From assembly GCF_900119155.1 (NCBI RefSeq), contig NZ_FPIR01000002.1:62001-126000 (forward strand): 64,000 bases of DNA, in the 5' to 3' direction. The notes below the pieces were generated by a model, which did no database searches, was not told where the DNA came from, and was given only the letters and a program-made list of their open reading frames with translations. The translations under genes were made by a program, and so were the position numbers. This document shows, one piece after another, positions 52,359-61,357 of the stretch; the first letter of the stretch is position 1, and every line of letters starts with the position of its first letter. The DNA comes from Ruminococcus sp. YE71. Lineage in GTDB: Bacteria > Bacillota > Clostridia > Oscillospirales > Ruminococcaceae.

Positions 52359-54198
52359 CCCTTCTTTTGAGGATGAAGAAGGAACGTCCGTTCGCTTCTA
52401 TCATGTACTCGATGTCGGGGTCGTCGCCGATGATGTCGTCCACCTCTTCGGTCACGAGCCTTGCCACGTACCAGTCTGGGGGCGGGTCATCCACCAGAAT
52501 GTTCCTTGTTTGCAGCTGGTACTTCTTCTTTTCGGGAACCAGACCTTTCTCGACTATCATATCCGCCTGCCTGTCGGTGAGCAGGTAGTTGTCCCACTCA
52601 GCCCAGACGTAGTCGGGGGAGTCGAAGGCGTTCTTCGCGGCGGAGTTGTCCTCTTTCAGCTCCTTGGCTGTTACGTAGTACACCTTGTCGCACTTGTAGA
52701 GATAAGCGCAGGTGTTGGTCATTATCATCCTCTTGTCGGGGATGATGACGATGTTCTTCGTCCCCTCGAAGGTGTCGGCGGCCTCAGTGACGGTGACGGG
52801 GTAGGCGCTGAACATGAACAGCTTCCTGTTCTGCAAATTCGACCTGAAAGCCATCACAGCCACCACCGCCAGCAGCACGGGCAGGGAAGCCCTGCGAATA
52901 AGCGGCAGCTGACCGATGATCCCTTTCAGCAGTATCACCGCCGCAAGACACGCGAAGGGATACGCAGGCATCACGTACCTGAGCGAGGTCTTTAAGGTGT
53001 AGGCGATGTCGCAGGAGAGGTTCGCGAAGATGATTATCCCCGCGACACCGAACATAATCATCACAGGACCGTAGTGGGAACTTCTGAGAAGGTTTCCCGC
53101 TTCGGTCATTTTTTCTCTGAGGGCTTTGGCTGCATTCTTCACCGCTGCCGAATCTCTGAACAGGAACAGTACAGGCGCCGCCACAGCGATGACGATCACC
53201 AGCACAGCCGTGATGTAAGCGCCCTTGTCGCTGCGCAGCATATACACCCTGAATCCCAGCGAGTACTTGGTCACGTAGTCGAGGATGGCACGCAGCTGAG
53301 TGAAGAAGTCATACTGCTTCTCCCCCGTGAACTGGTTGTTGAATATGTGGTCGAGCATGGCAGGGAAGACCCCCACGAAGGCTCCCAGCGTCGCCGCCAT
53401 CAGCAGTCCGTACCTCACCGCCTGCAAGAATCCTCTCCTCACGATGAGCCACACGCACACTGCAAAGGTCAGGAACCCGATGTACGCGATAGCCGAGTAC
53501 TGTGTGTTGAAGGCAAGGAACGCCGTGATGTAAACGGGCAGCAGAGCTTTCACCGTTTTCATTTCGCCGTCGTAGATGTACCGCATGGTGTAGAAGGTGT
53601 TCATCACCAGCAGCATGGTCAGCAGCGAGTACATCCTGATGTAGATGAAGGTGAACAGCGCCCCGGGCACAGCCGCGTAAAACAGCACCGCCGTGAGGGC
53701 ATACACTTCCGAGCCCGTCAGCAGCTTCCCCAGCCTGTACAGGAAAAACTGCGTCACCCACATGAATATCAGGCTCGGTATAAAGGCGAACAGCAGCGAG
53801 AACCTGTCGGGGAAGAAGGAGCACACCGTGTGCAGCATCGCATAGTACAGCACGGGATGACAGTCCAGCGTCTGATTGTGGTACACCGACCCGTAGCTGA
53901 ACCTCTGCCCCTTCTGAACCGTGATGTAGTCCTTCAGCTCCGACCCGTCCACCACTTCGTTGAAGTTGTCGTTCAGGTCGTGGTCGTCGATGTAGTTCGC
54001 CCTGTAGCCGTCGGGCGCGTAGATGAAGGGCTTGTAGTAGCTGTTTGAAAGCCCGAAGCTCCACACCTCATCGGAGAATATCCCCTTGCGCTCGAAGGCG
54101 AAGCAGAGGCACATATACACCGTCTGCGCGATGATGATGAGCAGGAGCAGTATGCGGCAGATCTTAGCCGTTTTCGCCATAGCGGTATTCTCCGTCAT
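52351..54198 (-). CDS. GT39/PMT-like multispanning glycosyltransferase
   Basis: 615 residues from the ATG at 54198 (TTAGGAGAG in front). About 11 hydrophobic segments. A large first loop carries FSDEVWSFGLSNSYY (the D-E pair of PMT_2 family catalytic loops), followed by a soluble C-terminal domain of about 150 residues. Uses a polyprenyl-phosphate sugar donor on the outer face. The acceptor is unknown. Confidence 0.75.
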   Translation of the reverse strand: MTENTAMAKTAKICRILLLLIIIAQTVYMCLCFAFERKGIFSDEVWSFGLSNSYYKPFIYAPDGYRANYIDDHDLNDNFNEVVDGSELKDYITVQKGQRFSYGSVYHNQTLDCHPVLYYAMLHTVCSFFPDRFSLLFAFIPSLIFMWVTQFFLYRLGKLLTGSEVYALTAVLFYAAVPGALFTFIYIRMYSLLTMLLVMNTFYTMRYIYDGEMKTVKALLPVYITAFLAFNTQYSAIAYIGFLTFAVCVWLIVRRGFLQAVRYGLLMAATLGAFVGVFPAMLDHIFNNQFTGEKQYDFFTQLRAILDYVTKYSLGFRVYMLRSDKGAYITAVLVIVIAVAAPVLFLFRDSAAVKNAAKALREKMTEAGNLLRSSHYGPVMIMFGVAGIIIFANLSCDIAYTLKTSLRYVMPAYPFACLAAVILLKGIIGQLPLIRRASLPVLLAVVAVMAFRSNLQNRKLFMFSAYPVTVTEAADTFEGTKNIVIIPDKRMIMTNTCAYLYKCDKVYYVTAKELKEDNSAAKNAFDSPDYVWAEWDNYLLTDRQADMIVEKGLVPEKKKYQLQTRNILVDDPPPDWYVARLVTEEVDDIIGDDPDIEYMIEANGRSFFILKRRAT

Positions 54199-54255
54199 AA
54201 TTATCTCTCCTAAAAAAATATGCCCGCCGTAGCGGGTCATACTGAAATTATCATA

Positions 54256-54287
54256 CAGAGCCGAGGCAGATTATGTCTTCGGCTCTG
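54256..54287. other. hairpin between peptide gene and GT39-like gene
   Basis: CAGAGCCGA, 14-nt loop, TCGGCTCTG. On the minus strand it is followed by TATGATAATTT, so it may partly terminate the peptide transcript or separate it from the membrane protein gene. Confidence 0.5.
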
Positions 54288-54311
54288 TTTGCGTTTCGAT
54301 ATTGTGTTTTA

Positions 54312-54413
54312 TCAACCCTCGGAAGTATCATCGTGCCAGCCGTCGCTTGTGATGATTACATCGCTGGTGCCGAATTCAACGATCTGGAGCTCAGGTGCAG
54401 TATATTTTTCCAT
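54312..54413 (-). CDS. 33-residue peptide of the MEKYxAPExxxVEF type
   Basis: A 34-codon frame with ATG at 54413 behind GGGAGGG. The sequence starts MEKYTAPELQIVEFGTSDVI and ends ITSDGWHDDTSEG. It resembles the very short leader-like peptides (conserved PELxIVEF then DVIxTS) seen in many Clostridia, whose function is not settled; some look like modified-peptide precursors. It has a perfect promoter and lies upstream of the GT39-like gene on the same strand. No modifying enzyme is adjacent. Confidence 0.65.
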   Translation of the reverse strand: MEKYTAPELQIVEFGTSDVIITSDGWHDDTSEG

Positions 54414-54451
54414 AACTATTCCCTCCCGGACACATAAATATCTATATTACA

Positions 54452-54480
54452 ATTATAGCATCACTTATCCCGTTTGTCAA
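54452..54480 (-). promoter_or_regulatory. consensus promoter of peptide gene
   Basis: Minus strand TTGACA (54475-54480), 17 bp, TATAAT (54452-54457). Confidence 0.85.
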
Positions 54481-54558
54481 GTCCCCCGCAAAACAAATTT
54501 TCAAACGATTTTTATCGCTTTATACTGTAGTTTCTGCCGTTTTATGTGCAGAATAACT

Positions 54559-54587
54559 ATTGAAAACAAGGCCCCGATATGTTATAA
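54559..54587 (+). promoter_or_regulatory. promoter of TIM-barrel/YqeG-VanW unit
   Basis: TTGAAA (54559-54564), 17 bp, TATAAT (54582-54587). Confidence 0.7.
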
Positions 54588-54641
54588 TATAATATTGGAT
54601 GATTGTTTTATATACAGAACATTAATGATAAGGGTGATAAC

Positions 54642-55328
54642 ATGAATAACAGTCCCGTGCTTATCGTCATGCTGACCTATGACGATAAGACCGCTCCCGA
54701 TGCCGAGGAGATATTTGAACAGTGCAGGGATTGCCCTGCCGAATACTTCGGCTTCAAGGAGCTCGACCTTCCTCATGACAGTATGAAGAGACTTTTTGCG
54801 AGAATGAGAGAGTGCGGGAAAAAGACCGCTCTTGAGGTCGTTGCCTATACCGAACCCGAATGTATCGACGGTGCAAAGCTTGCGGCAGAGTGCGGAGTCG
54901 ATATGCTGATGGGCACGATGTATTCCGACGCGGTGCGTGACATCTGCCGTGAGAACGGTATCCTCTACCTGCCCTTCGTGGGCGAGGTCACGGGAAGACC
55001 TTCCGTGCTGGGCGGCACCATAGACGGCATGATAGCCGAGGCGAATTCGCTGGTCGGCAGGGGAGTGTACGGTTTCGACCTGCTGGGCTACCGCTTCACG
55101 GGCGACGCCGCCGAGCTCAACCGCCGATTCGCTTCCGAGGTCGGGGCGCCCGTGGTCATCGCAGGCAGCATCGACAGCTTTGAGCGCATAGACGAGGTCA
55201 GAGAGTCGGGAGCCTGGGGCTTCACCATCGGCAGCGCGTTTTTCGACAACTGCTTCGGCGGAAGCTTCCCCGAGCAGGTCGGAAGGGTCTGTGAATATCT
55301 CTGCGGAAAGGAGGCCGTGCTATGCTGA
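54642..55328 (+). CDS. TIM-barrel protein, NanE/indole-glycerol-like fold
   Basis: 228 residues from the ATG at 54642. Repeated beta/alpha units with GVDMLMGTMYSDAVRDIC, LPFVGEVTGRPSVLGGTI and PVVIAGSIDSFERIDEV then GFTIGSAFFDN, a phosphate-binding-type C-terminal half as in N-acetylmannosamine-6-phosphate epimerases and related barrels. The exact reaction is unclear. It overlaps the next gene by 7 bp. Confidence 0.6.
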   Translation: MNNSPVLIVMLTYDDKTAPDAEEIFEQCRDCPAEYFGFKELDLPHDSMKRLFARMRECGKKTALEVVAYTEPECIDGAKLAAECGVDMLMGTMYSDAVRDICRENGILYLPFVGEVTGRPSVLGGTIDGMIAEANSLVGRGVYGFDLLGYRFTGDAAELNRRFASEVGAPVVIAGSIDSFERIDEVRESGAWGFTIGSAFFDNCFGGSFPEQVGRVCEYLCGKEAVLC

Positions 55329-56695
55329 ACAAGCTTTTCCCCGCGGCTTACGCCGACAGCGTCTACACCATCGACTACGCAAAGCTGTACGAAAAGGGCT
55401 ACCGCGGCATCATCCTTGATATAGACAACACTCTCGTGCATCACGGCGACCCTGCCGACGAGAAGATAACCGCGCTGTTCGACCGCATACGCGCTTCGGG
55501 TCTGAAGACCGTTCTGCTGTCGGATAACGAGCTGAGCCGCGTTCAGCCTTTCGCCGAGGCGGTGGGTTCGCCCTTCGTGTGCGACGCGGACAAGCCCTCG
55601 AAGTCTGGCTACAGCAAGGCACTGGCAGTGCTGGGTCTCGACAAGCGTCAGGTCATCTGCGCAGGCGACCAGCTCATCCTCGACGTGAGGGGAGCGAACC
55701 GCTCGGGCATGGACTGCATCCTCGTCCACTTCATCGAAGCTGAGGGCGAGACTGAGCTGGGTCAGAAACGCTACTTCGAGTACGGCGCACTCCGCCTCTG
55801 GGAGAAAACGCCCCTGTTCAACAGGCTCGGCGACATCTATCAGGGCGGTAAGAACCGCCCCTTCCTGCGCAGCAAGCCCATCCTCTTCTGCGACATCAAT
55901 GACACCACCTACGCTATCTCCGAAGCGAAAGAGAAGGCGAAACGCTACTACAAGGACTTCACGGGGAACGACCGTTTCGCGGTGAAGCGCACGGGCAGCC
56001 GCCTGCCGAACGTGGTCTCCACCTACAGCTCCCATCTGATAAAGAAGGGCAAGGGCATCGACCCGACCCTCCAGCGCAACAAGGCGGTGAACATCAAGAT
56101 CGCCGCCGACACCATGAACGGCATGGTCATCATGCCCGGCGAGACCTTCTCGTTCTGGAGGACGGTGGGCAAGATAACCGCCGCAAAGGGCTACCGCGAC
56201 GGTCGCATCATCTCGGGCGGCAAGCTCGAACCCGGTCTCGGCGGCGGCCTCTGCAACCTCGCCAACACCATACATAATCTGATACTCCACAGTCCGCTGG
56301 AAGTGACCGAGTTCCACAGCCACTCCGACGCCCTCGCTCCCGACGGCGCAAAGCGCGTGCCCTTCAGCTCGGGAACGTCGGTCTGCTACAACTATATCGA
56401 CTACCGCTTCAAAAACACCACCGACCAGCCCGTTCAGCTCTGCGTCTGGTGCGAAAAGGGCGAGCTGAGAGCGGAGCTCAGGAGCAGGAGCCGCTTCCCC
56501 TACACCTTTGAACTGGCGGAGGAAGACCACCACTTCACCCTCGAAGAGGACGGCAAGTACTACCGCATCTCGAAGATATACAAGGTCACCCGCGACCGCG
56601 AGTCGGGCAGGGTCATCGCCAAAGACCTCGTCCGCGACAACCACTCGGAGGTCATGTACGACTACAGCGAGATACCCCGCGACCTCATACGCTGA
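55322..56695 (+). CDS. YqeG-like HAD phosphatase fused to VanW domain
   Basis: 457 residues. Residues 1-170 are a HAD-IIIA (YqeG-type) phosphatase: GIILDIDNTLVHHGDP (D33, D35), VLLSDNE, KPSKSGY and GDQLILDV. Residues about 215-390 are a VanW domain: NIKIAADTMNGMVIMPGETF, GGGLCNLANTIHNLILHSPL and EFHSHSD. No signal or membrane segment separates them. Both halves look complete. The fusion is unusual, since YqeG and VanW proteins are normally separate. Coupled by overlap to the TIM-barrel gene. Confidence 0.8.
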   Translation: MLNKLFPAAYADSVYTIDYAKLYEKGYRGIILDIDNTLVHHGDPADEKITALFDRIRASGLKTVLLSDNELSRVQPFAEAVGSPFVCDADKPSKSGYSKALAVLGLDKRQVICAGDQLILDVRGANRSGMDCILVHFIEAEGETELGQKRYFEYGALRLWEKTPLFNRLGDIYQGGKNRPFLRSKPILFCDINDTTYAISEAKEKAKRYYKDFTGNDRFAVKRTGSRLPNVVSTYSSHLIKKGKGIDPTLQRNKAVNIKIAADTMNGMVIMPGETFSFWRTVGKITAAKGYRDGRIISGGKLEPGLGGGLCNLANTIHNLILHSPLEVTEFHSHSDALAPDGAKRVPFSSGTSVCYNYIDYRFKNTTDQPVQLCVWCEKGELRAELRSRSRFPYTFELAEEDHHFTLEEDGKYYRISKIYKVTRDRESGRVIAKDLVRDNHSEVMYDYSEIPRDLIR

Positions 56696-56703
56696 TTTTT
56701 TCA

Positions 56704-56776
56704 GGCGACATCGGAATAAGTGCAGATTCGGAATTTCTCCGAAAAGGTCGGCGCTTTTCCCGATATCGCCTTTTTT
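56704..56776 (+). terminator. terminator after YqeG-VanW gene
   Basis: GGCGACATCGG and CCGATATCGCC enclose an inner hairpin (TTCGGA / TCCGAA) and are followed by TTTTTTG. Confidence 0.7.
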
Positions 56777-56793
56777 GTTGCAGAAAAATTTTT

Positions 56794-56822
56794 TTGAAAA
56801 AATTTTTGTCAGGGTGTAATAT
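56794..56822 (+). promoter_or_regulatory. possible promoter of VWA lipoprotein gene
   Basis: TTGAAA (56794-56799), 17 bp, TAATAT (56817-56822). Confidence 0.45.
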
Positions 56823-56866
56823 TTGCCCGATGTTTTCCGTCATTATTTGTAAAGGAGGCGTTTACC

Positions 56867-58243
56867 ATGAAAAAAACAAGATTTTTAAGCGCATTAATGG
56901 CAGTAATAGTTATGTTCGGAGCGGCAGGCTGCGGTTCATCCGACAACTCGGGAGGTTCGACGGGTCCTTCGCCGCGGCTCAAGAGCGATGCGGGCGCATC
57001 CAACGGGGCTGATGTGAAGGCGGACGACGCGGGCGAAGCTGCACCCGAGGCTGAGACCGCCGAGGATTTTGCAGGCAAGACTGCGGACGGCGAGTTCACA
57101 GCCGAAGCCGCCGAGGGCGACATGAAAACGGCGGATATCGCGATGGACGGTCTGACAGCCGCCGCCGAGGGCGATGCGGCGAAGGGCGCGGATGCCGAAC
57201 CCTCGGGCGAGACCAATGGCGACGCCGCCGTTCAGCTTCCCGAAGCGGGTCAGCTGACCGCAGGCGAGTGGAACGACAATCTCAACTGGGGCTTCTTCAC
57301 GAATCTGGTGAATTCGCAGGCGATAGGTTTCCCGAGCTTCGGCATCGACCCTCGATTCCGAACGGCGGTGACGGTGACGACGGCTGACGGCGCGGCGGTT
57401 CCCAACGCGAAGGTCCGCCTGCTGGACGCTGACGGAAAGGTCATCTGGAATGCGGTCGCCGACAAGAACGGCACGGCGTATCTGTTCGGTCAGAACGGCG
57501 TGAAGGTCGAGGTGGTCAGCGGCGGCGCCACAAGCACTTTCGAGGTGAAGGCGCTGACTTCTGACGAGCAGTCGGGCGAGATGTCGGGCAGCCGCGAGGT
57601 CTCGGCGGTCATCGAGGACGCGGGCAAGCTGTACAAAGAGACCGAGATCATGTTCATCGTGGACACGACGGGTTCCATGGGCGACGAGATGACCTTCCTC
57701 CAGAGCGAGTTCTCCGCGATAACTCAGGCTGTCGGCACCGACAACATCAAGTATGCGGTGAATTTCTACCGCGACGAGGGCGACGATTACGTTGTCAAGA
57801 CCAATCCCTTTACAAGCAACGTTTCTGACTTGCAGGCACTGCTGAACAAGGAGTGGGCTGACGGCGGCGGAGACTTCCCCGAGGCGGTGGCTGAGGCGCT
57901 GGACGAGTCCATCGTGAAGGCGGAGTGGAGCGAGGAGAGCGTGAAGATCGCGTTCCTGATCTTCGATGCGCCGCCCCACGACGGCAAGGAAGAGATGCTT
58001 TTGCAGGCGGCCAAGGCTGCGGCGGAGAAGGGCATCAGGCTCGTGCCTGTAGTTTCCTCGAACGCCGACCGTTCCACCGAGCTGTTCGGACGCGCGATCT
58101 CCATCGTGACGGGCGGAACTTACGTGTTCCTGACCGACGATTCGGGCATCGGCGGCTCGCACCTTGAGCCGATCATCGGCAGCTACGAAGTCGAGAAGCT
58201 GTACGACCTCATCATCAGAGTAATAAACAACTACAAGCAGTAA
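56867..58243 (+). CDS. VWA-domain lipoprotein
   Basis: 458 residues. Signal peptide with lipobox GAAGC (lipidated Cys 22) then a Ser/Gly linker. Residues 30-125 are Ala/Asp/Glu-rich low complexity. Residues about 160-240 may be a Big/CarboxypepD-like strand domain (TVTTADGAAVPNAKVRLLDA). Residues about 255-455 form a VWA domain with MIDAS IVDTTGSMGDEM and LIFDAPPHDGKEEM. It should sit on the outer membrane face and bind protein or metal; partner unknown. Confidence 0.8.
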   Translation: MKKTRFLSALMAVIVMFGAAGCGSSDNSGGSTGPSPRLKSDAGASNGADVKADDAGEAAPEAETAEDFAGKTADGEFTAEAAEGDMKTADIAMDGLTAAAEGDAAKGADAEPSGETNGDAAVQLPEAGQLTAGEWNDNLNWGFFTNLVNSQAIGFPSFGIDPRFRTAVTVTTADGAAVPNAKVRLLDADGKVIWNAVADKNGTAYLFGQNGVKVEVVSGGATSTFEVKALTSDEQSGEMSGSREVSAVIEDAGKLYKETEIMFIVDTTGSMGDEMTFLQSEFSAITQAVGTDNIKYAVNFYRDEGDDYVVKTNPFTSNVSDLQALLNKEWADGGGDFPEAVAEALDESIVKAEWSEESVKIAFLIFDAPPHDGKEEMLLQAAKAAAEKGIRLVPVVSSNADRSTELFGRAISIVTGGTYVFLTDDSGIGGSHLEPIIGSYEVEKLYDLIIRVINNYKQ

Positions 58244-58275
58244 GAACAAAGGAGCAGCAGAACGCGGCAATATAT

Positions 58276-58310
58276 CGCCCGACCCATTCACAGGGTCGGG
58301 CGAACTTTTT
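58276..58310 (+). terminator. terminator of VWA gene
   Basis: CGCCCGACCC, 7-nt loop, GGGTCGGGCG, then AACTTTTT. Confidence 0.85.
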
Positions 58311-58326
58311 GTCTGCAACAGGGCAC

Positions 58327-58353
58327 AAAAAAACCTCCCGATCACTCGGGAGG
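58327..58353 (-). terminator. terminator of surface protein gene
   Basis: Minus strand CCTCCCGA, 4-nt loop, TCGGGAGG followed by seven T. Confidence 0.85.
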
Positions 58354-58390
58354 CTTTATGCTATGACCTAACGGTCAATGTGTTTTTGGA

Positions 58391-60103
58391 TCAGTCCTTC
58401 TTCTTGGAAACTACCATTGCAGCGCCAGCGAGGAGAACACCAACAGCGCCGAGTGCAGCAGCACCGGTGGACGGGTTAGTGTCGGTCTTACCAGCAGCAG
58501 TAGAAGTAGTGCTCTTGGTAGAAGAAGTGGTGGAAGTAGTAGAAGCTGTAGAAGAAGTGGTAGGAGTTACGACCTCAGAAGAAGAATCAGGAGTAGAGGA
58601 AGAAGAATCCGGAGTAGAGGAAGAAGAATCTACAGGAGCAACCTTGTTGAAGCCGATTGCAATGTCATCGCACATGATGTACGGGCAAGCAGAAGACTCA
58701 GCAGTGTCGTTCCAGCCGAGAGCTACGATGTCGATGGAAGAACCAGCAGCAAACGGAGTCTCAACGGTTACCTTACCGGTACCCTTCTCAGTCTTGATAA
58801 CGTCAGCGTTCGGGATGATGATCTTGTCCTCTTCCTTCTCTGCATCCTCAACAGTGATGTCCCAGCCAACCTCAGGACCGGCTACTGCATAGTAGGTCTT
58901 GTTGCCCTCAGCGTCGGTAACGATGATCTTGTATGCGCACCAGTCATTCCAGTATGCAGGATCATTCTCGGTTCCGAGACCGTGGAGGTTGATGGTAGCG
59001 GAAGTGTACTCAACGCCCTCTTCAAGATCGGTCGGCTCGAAGTGGAGAGGCTTGTCATAGGAGATGCCCTCGCCTACTTCGTATACAACGGAGTTGTCTT
59101 CCTCTTCGGAAGGAACGTCTACGGTAACCTCAGTGATGTCTACACCGTAAACCTGGAACAGCAGACCGCCCTCTTCCTCATACTTCTCAGCCTGAGCCTT
59201 GAGGAATGCGATACCGTCAGCAGTTACGTTGAAAGTGAGTTCCTGCTGAGTGCCGCCAGCGGGATAAATTACGAAATAGCCGTCGTTCTGGAGTACAGGA
59301 GTACCAACTTCCTGACCGTGCTTCTCAAGGTCTTCAGCGGAGAAGGAGCTCTTGAGGTCAACGCCGGTGATGTAGTCCTGCTTGCCTTCCTTGTAAAGCT
59401 TGCCCCAGCCGGTAGTGCTGGAAGCAGGGCCTGCGAGGTAGTAATCATAACCGTCCTCGAGCTTGTAGGAGATGGTAACCTTCATATCCTTGCCCTCGGG
59501 AACAGCGTTGATAACGCTCATGGGGATGAGACCGTCGCCGGCCCAGTCGCCTGCGTAGCCCTCTTCGGTGTCTACAGTGTAGGGAAGAGATACTTCAACG
59601 TCGGGGGTGGACTCGGTGGACTCGGTAGAATCAACCTCAGAAGTGGACTCCTCTTCGCCGTTGTCTACGAGTACGTTCCAGTCAACGTCTGCGGAATCGC
59701 CGACATTGCCTGTGCCTACTACTACAGATACAAAGTAGGTGTCAGCGTTGAAGTCGATATCGGTGAGGGTGAACTCCTTGCCCTTGGAAGTAGATACCCA
59801 GTAAGCGCCATCGTCGCCTTCCTTCTTGCCTTCCTGAAGCTCGGTGCTGTTGTAACCGATCTGGAAATCAACATCGCCTGCGGTGCTGAACTCGATGCCT
59901 ACAACGTCAGCGGGATCAACGTCGCCGAGAAGATCTGCGAGAGTGATAGCTTCCTGAGTCCACCACTCGCTGCCTTCAGCAACAGTAACGGTAACGGAAC
60001 CCGAATTTGCAACTTCAGTAGCAGCGGATGCGCCAACCATGGTGAGCATGGAAGCTGCAAGAGCAGATGCGGAAAGTACAGCTAAAATCTTAGATGCTTT
60101 CAT
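58391..60103 (-). CDS. NPSTG-anchored surface protein with carbohydrate-binding-like repeats
   Basis: 570 residues. Signal peptide (KASKILAVLSASALAASMLT then VGASAA), three beta-rich repeats of about 140 residues (each with a WW or W-DW stretch and a strand such as VDFQIGYNSTEL), and a Ser/Thr-rich linker (about 480-545). It ends with NPSTGAAALGAVGVLLAGAA and a KKKD tail, a sortase-type C-terminal signal. The domains resemble the unknown-function carbohydrate-binding modules of ruminococcal surface proteins; no enzymatic residues are apparent. Strong promoter and separate terminator. Confidence 0.75.
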   Translation of the reverse strand: MKASKILAVLSASALAASMLTMVGASAATEVANSGSVTVTVAEGSEWWTQEAITLADLLGDVDPADVVGIEFSTAGDVDFQIGYNSTELQEGKKEGDDGAYWVSTSKGKEFTLTDIDFNADTYFVSVVVGTGNVGDSADVDWNVLVDNGEEESTSEVDSTESTESTPDVEVSLPYTVDTEEGYAGDWAGDGLIPMSVINAVPEGKDMKVTISYKLEDGYDYYLAGPASSTTGWGKLYKEGKQDYITGVDLKSSFSAEDLEKHGQEVGTPVLQNDGYFVIYPAGGTQQELTFNVTADGIAFLKAQAEKYEEEGGLLFQVYGVDITEVTVDVPSEEEDNSVVYEVGEGISYDKPLHFEPTDLEEGVEYTSATINLHGLGTENDPAYWNDWCAYKIIVTDAEGNKTYYAVAGPEVGWDITVEDAEKEEDKIIIPNADVIKTEKGTGKVTVETPFAAGSSIDIVALGWNDTAESSACPYIMCDDIAIGFNKVAPVDSSSSTPDSSSSTPDSSSEVVTPTTSSTASTTSTTSSTKSTTSTAAGKTDTNPSTGAAALGAVGVLLAGAAMVVSKKKD

Positions 60104-60183
60104 TTTAAAATTCCTCCATTAAAAAGATTTTTGCGAATATATCATGGGGATGTTACACTTTGCCCATTGATAATCATGAGTAT

Positions 60184-60212
60184 ATTATATCACAAGTCTA
60201 TCATATTTGCAA
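60184..60212 (-). promoter_or_regulatory. promoter of surface protein gene
   Basis: Minus strand TTGCAA (60207-60212), 17 bp, TATAAT (60184-60189). The leader is about 75 nt. I see nothing else in 60213-60370. Confidence 0.75.
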
Positions 60213-60370
60213 TTGGCATTAATCACAAATCGTAACCATTAAGTTTTGGTTCTTATGTACACACCAAACAAAAACGGTGTCAAGAATGCGACAATATTAA
60301 CCTTTTTGGCGGATATGTGTTACAATTTGTAATATTTTCCTTGGGGTATGTAACCAATTTTCAAGCAGTC

Positions 60371-61354
60371 TTAATCGTTTTTGTAACGAACTGCCATCGA
60401 AGTGAGGCGTTCGGCTGCCATTTCGCGGACAAAGCTCGGCGAAGTGATCGCCGCCCTCTCGCCGAAGCCGAAGAGCCAGCCCCAGAATGCTGCGGATAGC
60501 TGCACCGAAACATCGACGCTGAGGTCGTTTCCGCTCTCCTGTCTTACCGCGACCTTATCGCCGAAGCGGTCGAAAACGTCGTCGATGATGGACTTGTCGA
60601 AGCGGATGCGGATCTTCTCTTCGAGACCCTCATGATTTTCGAGGGGAGCTTTGAGCTTGCGTGCCGCGACCTCTTCCTCCTGAGTGAGCCCTTCGCGTTT
60701 TCTGTCGAGCAGCTCGGGGTCGGAAAGTCTGTCGGCTCTGAGACGGACGATGCCGCCGTTCTCTTCTTCAAGCCTGCATATAATATAGTAGTGCTCATTT
60801 TCCCAGACAGTCAGGAAAGGCGAGATAGCTGTGCGCCGACCCTGACGTTTTTTATCCGCGCCCGTTTCGCTGAGGGTGACGGAGACCTGTTTATCGGCGA
60901 GGACAGCTTCGTTGACTGTATCGACGATGTTGTAGGTCTGGTCATTCGAGGACTTGGTGCGGTTCTCGATGTGGATGTTTCGTCTGAGAGCGGGAGCCTT
61001 ATATTCGCTGGTAAGTTTCTGGAGCTTACGGATAAGCTCGCCCGACCTTTTGATAGTCAGGAATCTGGACGAAGCGACGGCATCGACGAGGATGCGAAGT
61101 TCCTCATCGGTGAACTGTCTCGAAGCCATATAGTAAGCGTTCGAGTGACCGCTCTTGGTCGTTCTGATATCGAGCCCTGCGTCGCAGAGAGTTGCGATAT
61201 CGTCATATATAGTTTTTCTCTCAGCCTTAATACCCATTTCCTTTAGGATGTCGATGAGCTGATTGCCCGTAATCGCGTGGGTCTCATCTGTTCTCTGAGA
61301 GAAGAGCTGCTCCATTTGCAGCAGCTTCTGTTTCTGTCTTGATACGCCAGCCAA
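60371..61354 (-). CDS. WYL-domain transcriptional regulator
   Basis: 327 residues: N-terminal winged helix (residues 1-75, QLIDILKEMGIKAERKTIYD), WYL domain at about 165-245 (AISPFLTVWENEHYYIICRL) and a C-terminal WCX-like region. A ligand-responsive single-component regulator. Downstream of a DUF896 gene in the same operon, 3 bp apart; target genes are not evident. Confidence 0.85.
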   Translation of the reverse strand: MAGVSRQKQKLLQMEQLFSQRTDETHAITGNQLIDILKEMGIKAERKTIYDDIATLCDAGLDIRTTKSGHSNAYYMASRQFTDEELRILVDAVASSRFLTIKRSGELIRKLQKLTSEYKAPALRRNIHIENRTKSSNDQTYNIVDTVNEAVLADKQVSVTLSETGADKKRQGRRTAISPFLTVWENEHYYIICRLEEENGGIVRLRADRLSDPELLDRKREGLTQEEEVAARKLKAPLENHEGLEEKIRIRFDKSIIDDVFDRFGDKVAVRQESGNDLSVDVSVQLSAAFWGWLFGFGERAAITSPSFVREMAAERLTSMAVRYKND

Positions 61355-61357
61355 GTT

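Noticed and set aside
53074-54048. 324-codon frame on the plus strand inside the GT39-like gene
   Set aside because: Antisense to a multispanning membrane protein; low-complexity His/Gln/Arg translation and no start site.
55088-56644. 518-codon frame on the minus strand
   Set aside because: Antisense to the TIM-barrel and YqeG-VanW genes, whose motifs are clear; the long frame is due to high GC.
56936-58345. 469-codon frame on the minus strand
   Set aside because: Antisense shadow of the VWA lipoprotein gene, with no motif or ribosome site.
58982-60085. 367-codon plus-strand frame
   Set aside because: Antisense to the NPSTG surface protein, which has signal peptide, repeats and sorting end.
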